NCBI GenBank assembly: GCA_008729055.1
Contig: SDUX01000005.1
Coordinates: forward strand, 918,801-982,800
Source of the DNA: Pyropia haitanensis
Lineage: Eukaryota > Rhodophyta > Bangiophyceae > Bangiales > Bangiaceae
Reading direction: 5' to 3'
Length of the DNA: 64,000 nucleotides
Part shown: piece after piece, positions 1 to 11,200 of the stretch
Layout: each line of letters opens with the position of its first letter
Numbering within the stretch: the first letter of the stretch is position 1
Position numbers and translations under genes: made by a program
Notes under the pieces: generated by a model
What the model was told of the DNA's origin: nothing
Seen by the model: only the letters and a program-made list of their open reading frames with translations
The model's database searches: none

Positions 1-422
1 CGCCGCCGCCGCCGCGGCCGGCGGCCATGGCCAGCCGCCCCGACGCAACGGACAGTGCGGCGGCCGTCGGGGGCGCGAGCAGCTCGGCTGCGACGGCGCC
101 CCGCTGGGCCTTGGTGCCCCGCTTGAGCAGCCACTGGATGATGCGGCTGCCGTCGTGGCGGAGGGAAAACTCCTGCAGCCGCCCGGCGAGCATGGCGAGG
201 AGCTTGGTGACCAGCGCCGCCGCCGCCGCGCGCTCCTTGGCCACCGCCGCCGCGTCGCGGCGGGCGCCGCCGCGCGCCGACGCCAGCCGCAGCTGCTCCC
301 ACAGCTGCTTGGCCGTGTCCAGCACCTCCCGGCGCTCGGACTTTTTGGGGGGCCCCGCGACGGTGGCACCACCAAAGCCGCTGGCACCACCGCTGCTGTC
401 GCCGCCGCCACCACCGCCACCA

Positions 423-453
<31 letters not shown>

Positions 454-814
454 TGCCGCCGCCGCCGCCGCTACCGCTGCCGCTGGCGCCGCTGCCGCCG
501 CCGCCGCCGGCGCGGCGGCGGAGGTGGCGAGCATAGCCATCCTTGCCCGTCCAGGCGAAAGTCCTCTTGCGCTCTGCCAGCTCCTGGCGCCCGCTCTTGG
601 AGTACTTGAGCTTCTTGGCGGCCCGAGCTTCGTCCGTCATGGTACCATAGCGGCTCGAGCGGGGGCGCTTGGGGTTGGCTTTGCCCCGGGCCGAGGCATC
701 ACCGCCGCCACTGCCGCCGCCGCCACCGCCGCCGCCGTCGCGGGGATTGCTGCCCGCGCCGCCGCCGCCGCGGGACGGGAACGCGGCGCCATCCCCCGTG
801 TGGGGTTTGACCAT
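1..814 (-). CDS. PUM3/Puf6 (Penguin)-type pumilio-family protein, N-terminal part, cut by window edge
   Basis: An open minus-strand frame runs from an ATG at 814 (good Kozak context, GCCGCGATGG) through position 1 without a stop, so only about 271 N-terminal codons are present. The first 100 residues are Gly-rich and basic. A conserved block follows: KQLWEQLRL near residue 170 and HDGSRIIQWLLKRGT near residues 217-231. This resembles the first repeat of the PUM3/Puf6 group, nucleolar RNA-binding proteins of ribosome biogenesis and translational repression. A poly-Gly spacer, encoded by GGC/GGT repeats around 395-490, separates the basic tail from the repeat region. The assignment is from motif memory. 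Another pumilio-like protein is possible, but the W-E-Q-L-R block followed by H-D-G-S-R is characteristic of PUM3. It is transcribed divergently from the next gene. Confidence 0.72.
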
Positions 815-1760
815 CGCGGCAGCCCGGTGGGTCGCTGTCACGCGCGTCGCGGCGATGGGGGTTGTCGGAGCAACGCCGGCGGGTCGGCCGCCCGTAGAAC
901 CCGCGGACGCGGAGCACGTCGCACCGGCGACCGCGGAGCACGACGAAGTGAGGCGACGCGACGCGGGGCGAATGGTTGCCGCCGCCGTCGAAGTCGAAAC
1001 CCCAAAAAGAGGCCCCCCCATGAAGGTTCTCATCGGTTCACGAAAAGCCGACAGTAGTTGATTCATCTCAATGCGAACACACTTCGCTGCTGTAGGAGAT
1101 GAAATTACTGATGGAGATGCAAATCAGATTGCGGCATGGCAATCTTGGAAGATATCGCGAGCAGCCTTGCACGCTGATTGGTTGGCAAGGTGGATCTGGA
1201 ACTCTCGTGACTGCGAGCACTTGTTGGGGGCGTGCACTGTGTGTGGCCTGCTGTTGGCCGCCCGTCTGCTGGAGAGAGAGGAACACGCACTCGTCGCAGC
1301 ACCCGCCTGTCGACTGCCCGCACATGCCCATCCACCGCCACCCCGCTCCTTCCACACGAGCCCGCCCGCCCCGCGTCTGCAGCAGAACCCTACCGGCGTT
1401 GTCATCTGCGCCACGCGCCGCACCCCACGGGGCGGCTGCGCTGTCATTGTGGGTGGCGGGCACCTGCCCACCCGCCTGGCGCCTACGCTCCTGCTCCCAT
1501 CTCTGCTGTCGAAGGCGGCGCGCCTGCCCACGTCGGGGTCATCCCGGTCGGCGTCGCCCGCTGTCTGGCTGTGTCATCTCCCAGGTGCTTGACCCCTCCG
1601 CTCCCCCGCCTCTCCCTCGACCGCCGCATTCCCGCGGCATTTGGTTTGGTGCGCGCATCTGATCGACCTATTTTTTTTTTTGTGGCGGGGACCTCGACGA
1701 CGACTGGGACGTTTTGCCGTGCTGGCGCCGCCCCTGCGCCGCGGCGGCCGGTCGCTCGCC
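815..1760. other. Intergenic region between two divergent genes
   Basis: This holds the upstream regions of the PUM3-like gene (-) and the TPR-like gene (+). Base composition is more balanced around 1060-1250. Several overlapping frames are open but none looks like protein. No clear TATA box was seen. Confidence 0.5.
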
Positions 1761-2035
1761 ATGGACAGGCGGCAGGGGCGGCTGGCCACGCGGGCGGCGC
1801 CCCTGTTTGTGCCCCCGCTCGCCGGCGGCGGCCTCCCGCGCCGTCGCCGTGCGGCGGCGGCGGCGGCGGCGGCGGCGGCCACCCGCCCGGCGCTCCCCGG
1901 CGTCTGCCGCCGGGGCGCGCTGCCGGCCGTGGCGGACGGCACGGGCGGCGGCGTGTGGCGGTTACGGGCGGCAGCTGAACAAGCGGGTGGCGCTGCGGGC
2001 GCCGACGGCGGGGTCGGCGGTGATGGTGGCGGCGG

Positions 2036-2066
<31 letters not shown>

Positions 2067-3266
2067 CTCAAGGGGTTTGTGCCGCCCGCCGCAGCCGACG
2101 ACGCCGCCGCCGGCGCGTCGGCATTTGTGCCGTCGTCGACGCCCGGCGGCGATGGCGGCGGCGGGCCGACGCTGCCGATCGGCGCGGGCGCGGGGCCGAG
2201 CGACAAGCTCAACATCAACCGCGCGTTTGCGGCGCGGGACCTGTCGGACGTGCCGCAAGAGTACCAAGCGCGGGTGCGCGCGCGGCTGGGGGGCTCCCGC
2301 GCGACCTCGCCGCCGGCGGGTGCGGCGGGCGGGGGCGCGGCGGGGGGCGGGGACGCCAGCGACCTCCGTGCCGCCGACGCGCTCGAGGACCTCGACGGCC
2401 TCCCCGATGACCTGGACGAGATGGACGACCTGCTGATGGGCCGCGGCGCCGACAATGCGGGCCGCGTCATGATGTTTGGCGGGTGGCTGGACGAGTCGGT
2501 GGCGGGCCGCAAGGCCGGCAAGGTCGACACGCCGCTCGCCTCGTCGGCCGACCCGACGGTCGACGCGGAGACGGCGGGCGGCACGGGCGGCGGCCCGCCA
2601 GTCCCCGAGCTCCCCGGCTTTGCCCGCGCCGCCGGTCCGCCGGCGGCGCTGTCGGCGCCCGACGGCTCCCCGCTGGACGCGCTCGCCGTCAGCCGCCTGC
2701 CCGAGACGGCCCGCCTGGCGCTGACGGAGGAGCAGCTGGCGGGCCTGGCGGGCGAGCTCTTTGGCCGTGGCCTGTCGGCGTTTAACGTGGGCAGCTACTC
2801 GAGCGCGGGGGAGCTGCTGGCCGGCGCCGCCCGCCTGTCGTCGCCGCGCACGCGGGCGGGCGGCCAGTACCGGCTGTGGCTGGCGCAGGCGCTGGACGCG
2901 GCGGGCAAGCGGGAGCGCGCGCGGGAGGTGCTCGGCGAGCTCGCCGCCCACCCGAGCGGCGACGTGCGCAAGGTCGCCGAGGAGATCCTGTACATCCTGT
3001 CAGCGCCGCGGCTCGAGCTGGACGCCTCCAACTTTGTGTCCATCCCGACGCTCGACGGCTGGGAGGAGACGCGGCCACGGCGGCGCGGCTACCGGGGCGT
3101 CAAGACGGCGGAGATGGAAAAGGCGCCAGAGCCGTACACGCTCGAGTGGTACATGTCCAAGCAGGCGCCGCCGCCGGCAGCGGCCGACGGGGGGGGGGAT
3201 ACGATGCTGCTGCTGGGGGTGGCGGCGGGGCTCGCTGCGATGGCCGCTGCCGCCGTGATCCACTAG
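1761..3266 (+). CDS. TPR-like protein with plastid-style N terminus and C-terminal membrane anchor
   Basis: A single frame of 501 codons from ATG 1761 (context GCTCGCCATGG). The frame is open further upstream but has no earlier ATG. The N terminus is rich in Arg, Ala and Pro with few acidic residues, as in organelle transit peptides. Poly-Ala and poly-Gly stretches fill residues 30-110. Residues around 330-430 form Ala/Leu-rich helical hairpins typical of a degenerate tetratricopeptide (superhelical) fold. A conserved-looking tail (LYILSAPRLELDASNF, then a W-E-E motif) precedes a last hydrophobic segment of about 20 residues, probably a tail anchor. A role at a plastid membrane is inference. 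The exact family is not recognised. Confidence 0.6.
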
Positions 3267-3618
3267 GAGGAGACGCGTGGCGGGCAGGGGGGGTGCGGGC
3301 GGGAGGAACGGGGTGTGAAGGCGGGCGTGGGTTGCTGGGGCTAACGTTGGATGGCTGTGCTACCGCCTGGGGGGATCGTGTCGGTAGCAAGTTGCCCGTG
3401 TGCCCGATTCTTTATTCTTCTGGTATTCTATTTTTCTCTTCTTCCTTGTTAACGGCATGCCTGCTACACCTGGTGATGAGGCCACCACGACAGTGGACAG
3501 AGCAGAGGGCAGCGCGGCTGTCTCGCGTGAGCACCGGCTGTGGAGCCTCCATGCGAAGCAACAGGCGGCCCGCGGCCGCTGCCCCCCCCCCCCCCCGCCG
3601 CTCCTTCCCCCACCGCCC
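3267..3618. other. Convergent intergenic spacer
   Basis: This lies between the stop of the TPR-like gene and the stop of MAD1. It contains pyrimidine-rich sequence and a C run near 3587-3597, and probably holds both 3' UTRs. No gene was seen. Confidence 0.5.
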
Positions 3619-4101
3619 TCACCGGGTGGCATCCCCCCCCCCCCCCCCCCCCCCAAACATGGTCGTCTTTTCAAAGTTCTCCATCGTCACGTGCGCGAGC
3701 AGCGCCGGCACGGACCCCATCTGCCCACAGTACTGGCGGATCTCCGCGTCGAGCGCGGCGCCATAGGCGGTGTCGAGGATCTGCACCTGCCCCCGCTCGC
3801 CCAGCCCAAAGCACAGCACCTCCCCCGCGGCCTCGGCGTAGGCCGACGACAGGGTGTAGACGGCGCCGGCCATCTGGATGCGCCAGCCAAAGAGCGCGTA
3901 GACGGCGGCGCGGAGCTCCTCAATCTTGCGCTTGGCCACCTCCTTGATCCGCTGCGCCATCTTTTCCACGTCCGTCGCCGCCGCCGCCGCCGCCGCGCCG
4001 CGCGCCGCCGCGTCGGCGGTGGACAGGTCGCCCAGCGCCCGCCGCGGCCGCTTTTCCGCGCCACCCGCCCCGGCGGCGGCGGCGGCCGAGGCGGAGGCGG
4101 A

Positions 4102-4142
<41 letters not shown>

Positions 4143-4735
4143 CGGCGCCCGCGGCGCCAGGACCGCCGCCGCCGTCGCCACCGTGGGTCCCCGTCGGCTC
4201 TGGCGCGGCGCCCGCACCCCCCCCCCCCCCACTTCCACCCCCCCCCCCACCCCCCCCCACCCACACGTCCGTCGCCGTCCCCATCGGCCGCCCGCGACGC
4301 CGCCGGCCGCGGCCGCTTCATCGACGCCATCGCCACCGCCGCCGGGTTGACCACCCGGTGCAGCACCTTGGTGCGCGTCGGGTCCCACTCCCCCCGCGCC
4401 AGCCGGCGGGACAGCCGCGCCACCTCCGCCTCGGCCTCGTCGGCACGGCGGCCCGCGGCGGCGGCGGCGGCCGCCGCCGCGTCGGCCGCCGCGGCACGGC
4501 CGCGGAGGGCGGCGGCGGCGGACCGCGCGGCGCGCGCGTCGGCGGCGGCGGCCGCCTCGGCCGCCGCCGCCGCCGCCGCCGCGGCGGCCGCCTCGGCCAG
4601 CCGCGCGCGCAGCGCGGGCACCGCGTCCGCGGGGGAGCGGGCGCCGCCCGCCGCGGCGGCGGCGGCAGCGGCGGCGGGGGATGCCGCCGACGCGGCCGCC
4701 GCGCCCGGCCGGCGGCCGCCGGGGGATGCCGCCGA

Positions 4736-4766
<31 letters not shown>

Positions 4767-6477
4767 GGCGCCGCGGCTGCCGCCGCCGCCGCCAGCCGGC
4801 CGGTGAGCGCCGCGACCGCCGCGGCGGCGCGGCGGAGGTCCGCCTCGAGGTCATCGGCGACCGCCGCCGCCGCCGCCGCCGCCTCCTCCGCCGCCGCCAG
4901 CCGCACCTGCCAGCCGGCGGCGGCGCGGCGCGGCGGCGTGGCGGCCGCCGGCACCGGCGCCGTCGCTGTCGCCGTCGCCGCCGCCGGCGCCGCCGGCGCC
5001 GCGGCGGCGGTGTGCCCCCCACCGCCCGCGTCGTCACCGCCGTCGCCCGACGCGTCGCCCGACAGCTCGTCGACGAGCCGCCGCAGGTGCGCCGCCTCGC
5101 GGCTGAGCACCCCGCGCCGCCGCTCTGCGCGGCGCGTCGCGTCGGCCGCGGCGGCCGCGGTAGCGTCGGCGGCCGCCGCGCGGGCGGTCGCCGCCGCCGC
5201 CGCGGCGGTGGCGGCGACAGTGTCCGCCTCGGCGGCGGCGAGGCGCGACCGCAGGGCGGCGTCGCCGGCCGCCGCCGCGCCGCCACCACCACCACCACCA
5301 CCACCACCACCACCACCACCACCACCACCACCACCACCACCACCACCACCACCGCTGCCGCCGCCACCACCGCTGCCGCGACGGCCGCGGCCGCGCCTGC
5401 CGCCCCCCCCCCCCACCCCACCCCCACGCCCAGCGGCGCCCCCCCCCCCCCCCCCCCACCTCGGCCGCCGCCACCTGCGCGCGCAGCGCGGCGAGGCCGT
5501 CCTCCACCCGCCCCGACGGCGTCAGCCGCCCCACCAGCGCCGCCACCGCCGCCTGCTCTGCCAACACCGCCGGCACCCCCCGGGCGGCGTCCTCCGCCGC
5601 CGCCGCCCGCGCCGTCGCCGCCGCCGCCGCCGACCGCGCCGCGGCGGCGGCGGCGGCGGCGGTCGCCGCCTCCCGCCGTGCCGCCGCGACGGCCGCCGCG
5701 TCGGCCGCCGCGTCGGCGGCGGCGGCGCGGAGCGCCGCCACCTCGCCCGACAGGGCGGTGATGCGGGCGGCGGCGGCGGCGGCGGCGGTGGTGGTGGCGG
5801 CGGCGGCGGCGGCCTCCCCTTCCCGCCGCACCGCGGCGGCCTCACGGGCGGCCGCCGCCGCGGCCGCCCGCTCCGCCGCCGCCGCCCGCGCGACGGCCGC
5901 GTCCCGGCCGGCGGTGGCGGCGGCGGCGTCCGCGGCGGCCGCCGCCACCGCCGCCGCCGCGGACCGGCGGACGGCGGCGAGGGAGGCTGCCGCGGCGGCC
6001 GCGGCGGCCGCCGTCGCCGACCGCCGCAGCGACGCGGCCGACGCGCCACCGTCCGACGCGTCGGCCGTGGCGGCGCCACCGGCGGCCGCCCGTGGGGGTG
6101 TGGCGGTGCCGCCGTCGCCACCGCCACGCCCACCGGCGGTGCGACGGTGCGGGCTGCCGGCGGCGGCCGCATCGGCGGCGGCGACCGCCGCCGCGTGGCG
6201 GCGGCGGAGGTCGTCCGCCGCCGCGTCCGACGCGGCCTGCCGTGCGGTGGCGGCGGCACGGTCCACCGCCGCCGCGGCGGCGGCGGCCGCGGCACGGCCG
6301 TCGGCGGCGGCGGCGGCGGCCGCCGCCGACGCCGCCGCCGCCCGCGCCGCACGCAGCTGGCCGCGGAGGTCGTGCACGACGCCGCGGAGCGTCACCGCCG
6401 TTGCCGCCGATAGCGGGTCCGCGACGGCCTCGCCGCCGCCGCCGCCGCCGCCGCCACCGTCGCCGCCGCCGTTGCCG

Positions 6478-6508
<31 letters not shown>

Positions 6509-6808
6509 TGCCGCCGCCGCCGCCGCCGCCGCTGGCGTCGGCGGCACGACGCCCGCCGCCGCCGCCGCCGTCGCCGGCGTCACCGGCAGCGCCGTCGCCA
6601 TCGCCGCCGTCGTCGTCATCGTCGTCGGTGAATGGTGAACGCGGCGGCGGCCGCCGCCGCCGCGCCGCCACGGGCGGCGGCGGCACGCGGCGGAGGGCGG
6701 CCTGCACGCCGGGCGAGCGGAAGGTGCGGAGGTCGGCGGCGAGCGCCCGCAGCGCGCGGGCGCTGCCGGGGGATTCGGTGGGGGGGGGGGGGGGGGGGGG
6801 GTCGACAT
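3619..6808 (-). CDS. MAD1: MAD1 spindle-assembly checkpoint protein, frame broken at homopolymers
   Basis: Three consecutive minus-strand frames make one coiled-coil protein. Segment A (about 6780-5458) and segment B (about 5440-4262) are Ala/Arg/Glu-rich coiled coil. Segment B ends with DPTRTKVLHRVVNP, like the conserved block before the MAD1 C-terminal domain. Segment C (about 4215-3619) carries AVYALFGWRIQM, YTLSSAYAE and SVPALLAHVTMENF, matching the RWD-like C-terminal domain of MAD1, which recruits MAD2/BUB1 at unattached kinetochores. The switches fall exactly in C/G runs: 22 nt at 6780-6801, 19 nt at 5439-5457, and 14, 11 and 8 nt between 4217 and 4258. Single-base length errors there would restore one frame from ATG 6808. 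Real frameshifts or micro-introns are less likely. Confidence 0.72.
5283..5353. repeat. (CCA)n microsatellite, about 23 copies, inside MAD1
   Basis: An uninterrupted CCA triplet run. On the minus strand it reads GGT codons, giving a poly-Gly linker in the middle of the MAD1 coiled coil. Triplet repeats keep the frame, unlike the neighbouring C runs. Confidence 0.9.
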
Positions 6809-7170
6809 CGCGGCACGGGGGGGGGGGATCGGGGGGGGGGTGCGCGCCGCCGCGGCTTGGACGGAAAAGGGTTGGGGGGGGGGGGGGGGGTGGACGGCGC
6901 GGCGGTCGGCGGGCGTGGGCGTCGGGCGCGGGGCGCCGAGGGTGTGCACGGCCACGTGTCCAACGAGCGCGCGCTCTTGTCAAGACTGGCTGGATGGGCA
7001 CGGAGATTGGGTGAATTTGTGACTTGCGCGCTGCGGGTGGGACGTGCGCTGTGCGGCTTGGTTCCCGTGTGTCTCTCTGGTCAACGACGCACTGGTCCTT
7101 TCTGGCCGGCCCTGCGCTCAGCCTTGGTGTGCCTGCCGCCTGCGGACGGCGTTCTTGTCCTGCTGCGGCC

Positions 7171-7585
7171 ATGGACTCGGTGTACTGCGCACCGATTCAC
7201 TTTGACGGGGGCATTCTGCTCGACGTTATTGACGCCGCGTTTGCCCCAACGGCGCTACCCCCCGAGGGTACGTTGGCCCCGGCTCTCTCTGCTGGGGGTA
7301 CTAGACTGTCGCTCCTCCGCTCTACCAGACGCGCCAGCCTTTCTTGAGTTTCCTGACTCGTCTGTGCGTTGCGTGTCGTCCCGTCTGCGGCAACGTGGTG
7401 TCCCTGGCCAGCCATCCTCTTGCCGCGTGGTGTCACCGGCAGACATCCTCGTGCCACCGACGGTGCACTTCCCATCGATGGATGATGACGCGGACGGCTC
7501 ACCGACGCCGTCCGAGGACGGGAACCTGTGGACAGACGCGGCGTTGGACGGGGTGGCTGGTCTGGACTGGGTGCCCGCCGTGTGA
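7171..7585 (+). CDS. Small acidic hypothetical protein, two exons
   Basis: Exon 1 runs from ATG 7171 (GCGGCCATGG, strong Kozak) to 7267. A 175-bp intron (7268-7442) starts GTACGT and ends GGCAG. Exon 2 runs 7443-7585 to TGA. The join is phase 1 and gives a 79-residue protein that begins MDSVYCAPIHFDGG and continues after the junction with DILVPPTVHFPSMDDDADG. The absence of low-complexity sequence and the smooth reading across the junction support the splice. The tail is acidic and Trp-containing. The family is not recognised. Transcription is divergent from MAD1, so the 6809-7170 spacer may be a shared promoter. Confidence 0.5.
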
Positions 7586-8289
7586 ACGGCGGCGGGGCGG
7601 TGGTGCTCCCGGCGGTGTGGTCGTCACGCCACCACTTTGGTGCGGCGGGCGCGTGGTGCCTGGTCCGTGAGGGACCTGCGGCGTGTGTATCTGCACGGTG
7701 CCTTGTACGCTCTGCCGGCGGGGCGCGGGGCGACGCGGCACCTGTTGTTGGCCTGCCGTACGGTGCGGCCCCGTGGTGTCGGTGCTGGATAGACGCTGGC
7801 TTTGGTTTCTCTGCCTCTCATGGTGCGCCCGCGGCCCGTGCACCAGTCATATTTACATACACGCCCTCCCCCGGCACACCCAGGACTGGCATTGGTGGTC
7901 CGCCGGGTGGGCCTCACGTCCCGACGAAATAGTGTCGACGGGAGAGCCTGGTCGCCCCCGCGGCACGACCTCGACATTGGCGCGCGCGGCGCGCAGCGGT
8001 GGCCTGCATCGTCCGGCAGTCGCCCAAAGGCCACGCTGGGGGGAAAGCGCTGTCGGCCGCCCCTCCCCTCCCCCCCCCCCCTTGCCGCACCAGCTCCACG
8101 CGCCCTCCCAATTGCCAAACGAGGTCCACGATCAGGGGGCGCCACCGACAAAACCCCCAGGCGGTGGTGGCGCGGGAGCTAAAGAGCAAATGGCGGCCCG
8201 CACGCGTGGGAAAACAGTACAAGCACGCGCGCGACGGCGGCCAGCCCTTGCACGCCAACCTCACGGGTCAAACGCCTGCCGCCACCCGC
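7586..8289. other. Convergent intergenic spacer
   Basis: This lies between the stop of the small acidic protein (+) and the stop of TPS (-). It is GC-rich with overlapping open frames in several phases, none convincing. It probably holds the two 3' UTRs. Confidence 0.45.
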
Positions 8290-11200
8290 CTACGGGGGGC
8301 TGCAAGACACCTCGGGTGCGTCGGGTTCCATGTCCAGGAAGCGCACGCCAGTGGCCTTGTGCGCCGCCCGGCTTTGCGCCGCCGTCGGCCCCGGTGACGA
8401 CCGCGTCGACGGGAGGCCCCGCGTGGACCCATCGGATGGCGTCGAAATCGGGGTGGGCGCTACAGAGGCGGGCGACGCCGACGGCAGGTCCGACATGTCG
8501 AGCCGAACGGCGGCCGCGTTGACCACTGCCGACGGTGTTGGTTGTTGCACGAGCGTGCCAGGCGTGGTCGCGGCGGCCAAGTCGGGCGACGGGAGCGGCG
8601 CGCTCAGAGGCACCATGCTCCGCGGCCCAGCGCTGAACGTTGTTTGGCCCCCCAGCCGACCCGAACGGGGGCCCAGCAGCTCGGAGGTGAGGGCCGTCGC
8701 CGACGGCGCGCCGACCTGCCGTGACACCACCGGCCGCTGGGAGCTCAAGCCAGCGCCGGGGTGCGTCCCCAGTGGCAGCGACATGTGAGATTTGGATGCA
8801 GCAACGCGCGACGCCACTGAACCAGACGTGGGCAGGAAGGCAGCCGAAGAGGACGCGGGTCCAGCGTTGCCCATCTTGGCGCGCGCACTCTTCGACTCGG
8901 CCAGTGACGCGGCGGCAATGTCCCGCAGCCGGCCGCCGCCAGTACTCTTGGCCATCTGCAGCGCACTCTTCACCCCGCCTGCGTTCTTGATGATGGATGA
9001 TGCCCTGCTGGCCGCCGCAAAGTGACCAATCGTGTTAGAAGACTTGCTGCTGATGGGGAGGTCCAAAAACGACAGCAGCCCAGCCGAGCTGGCCATCCCC
9101 GCAGTCCGCTTGGCCGCGGGCGCAATCTCACGCAGAACACGCAGGGCCGAGTCTACATCTGGGATGTACCGGTCCGCCGCCGAAGACTGCTGCTTCCCGA
9201 CACGGCAACACAGCGTGCTCACCTCGGGCTCGTTCTTGATGTACGTGGACAGGTACGAGAACACCTCTTCGTCCGCCTTGTCCGACCCGAGGGAGAGAAC
9301 AAAGTCGAGCGCCGGTTCAGGCAGCTCCGCAATGATCCGCTGCACCGCGGCCACCCGGTTGACCCCGACGGGACGGAGTTCAAGAAACTTGGAGCCGCTC
9401 ACCACCTCCACAGGTAGACTGGTACACGACTCGGCTAGCAGAAGCTGCAGCTCCTTTGCCTGCCATGATCCGAACTGTGGGTCCGCGTCCCGAAAGTGCC
9501 ACGTGATGACCTTCTCCTTGAGCTCCAAGTGCGAGCCGGGCGTCCGCTCCGAAAAGTACTGGAGAATGGGCACCACCTCGTCCCGCCAAGCGGGGTCATG
9601 TAGCCCAATGAGCGGCTCCCACGCCGGGTGGCCGGGGTGACGAAAGTCGCACCCGTGCTCCGCGACCAGCCCCACGTGCAGGTCCCCAAACCAGCCGTCA
9701 AGGACGGTCTTGGAGCGGGACGAAAAGATGTACACGGCGTTGGCGCGGTCCGCAATGAGCCTCGCCAGGTATCGGCGCAGGGACGACGAGGGGGTAGCGA
9801 GGTCAGCCAGCGCCACAGGCGCGCACAGCGTGCCTTCGTACTCAAAGAGGAAGAGGCGGTGGCGCCGCGGCTGCATCGCCGTCACCAGTTCCCTCTCAAC
9901 GCGCAGAAACGGCAGCGGCAGGTTGGCGCCGCGTGCATCGCGCGCCTCCCGCTCGAGGTTTGCCAGTTCCCGCAGCTCCGACACAAACGACTGAGCCCAA
10001 AAAGCGGCCGTGTGAGTGGTCACGTACCGATAGAGCTTCTGCTGCTTCAGTTGCCGCTCGCGGGGGGAAGCCGACAGCGCGTCATGTAGAGCCGTGGCCA
10101 GCTCCTCAATGTTCCACGGGTTGACACGCAGCGCCCCCGAGAGAGACTGCGCAGACCCTGCAAACTCTGAGAGCACCAGCACTCCATGACGCTCGCGCTG
10201 GCACATGACGTACTCATAAGAGACGAGGTTCATCCCGTCCCGGATCGACGACACGACGCACACGTCCGCCACCGAGTAGAGGGCGACCAGGTCGTGGAAG
10301 TTGACGCTCTGGTTGATAAACACAATCGGCGAGTAGTCGACCGACCCGAACTTGCCATTGATCCGGCCGACCAGCTCGTGTGTCTGGGACGACAGCTTCT
10401 TGTACTCCTCCACCTCTGTCCGGGAAGGCACAGCGATCTGCACTAGGACAGCTCGCTCGTTCCACTCGGGATGACGGGCCAGCAGCGTCTCAAACGCCAT
10501 CAGCTTGTGCGGCACGCCCTTAATGTAGTCCAGGCGGTCGACGCCCAGGAGCACCTTCTTGCCCGCAAACTTGGCCTGCAGCTCCGACGCCCGTTCCTGC
10601 ACAGACGGCAGGTCCAGCGCACGGATAAAGGCGGTGGGGTCAATGCCAATCGGAAAGATGCCCACGTGCGCAAAGTGGTCCTTGTAGTCAACCCCCTTGG
10701 GCGACGCCTCCAGCCCTAGAATGCGGGTGCACACAGACAAAAAGTGACGGGCGTAGTCGTAGGTGTGAAAGCCAATCAGGTCCGCCGCGAGGACGCCCTG
10801 CAGCACCTTGTTCCGCATCGGCAAAATGCGGTACACCTCGGAGGAAGGGAAGGGCGTGTGGAGGAAAAAGCCAATCGTCACGTCGCGGATGCGCTTGCGC
10901 AGCAGGGACGGCAGAAGCATCAGATGGTAGTCCTGTACCCAGATGAGGTCGCCCGGCTCATACACCTGCATGATGGCTTCCGCAAACCGATGGTTGGCCT
11001 TGGAGTAGGCCTCCCAGTACTTGACGTCAAACTTGCGCTCCCCGTCTGAAGACACAATGGGCAGCGGCACGTAGTGAAAGAGCGGCCACAACACGTCGTT
11101 GCAAAAGCCGTTGTAGTAGAGGTGGGCGTCAAAGTCAGAAAGAAAGACCGGTACGCACTCGTGCTGCGCGCGGAGCTCCGTCCGCAGGGAGTCTTGGTCC

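Noticed and set aside
27..1061. Long plus-strand frames in the first kilobase
   Set aside because: They are Ala/Pro/Arg shadows of the minus-strand PUM3-like gene, which alone shows family motifs.
3926..6413. Plus-strand frames of over 600 codons across MAD1
   Set aside because: They consist of Ala, Pro and Arg runs produced by reading CCG/GCC-rich DNA in the wrong direction; the minus strand carries the MAD1 motifs.
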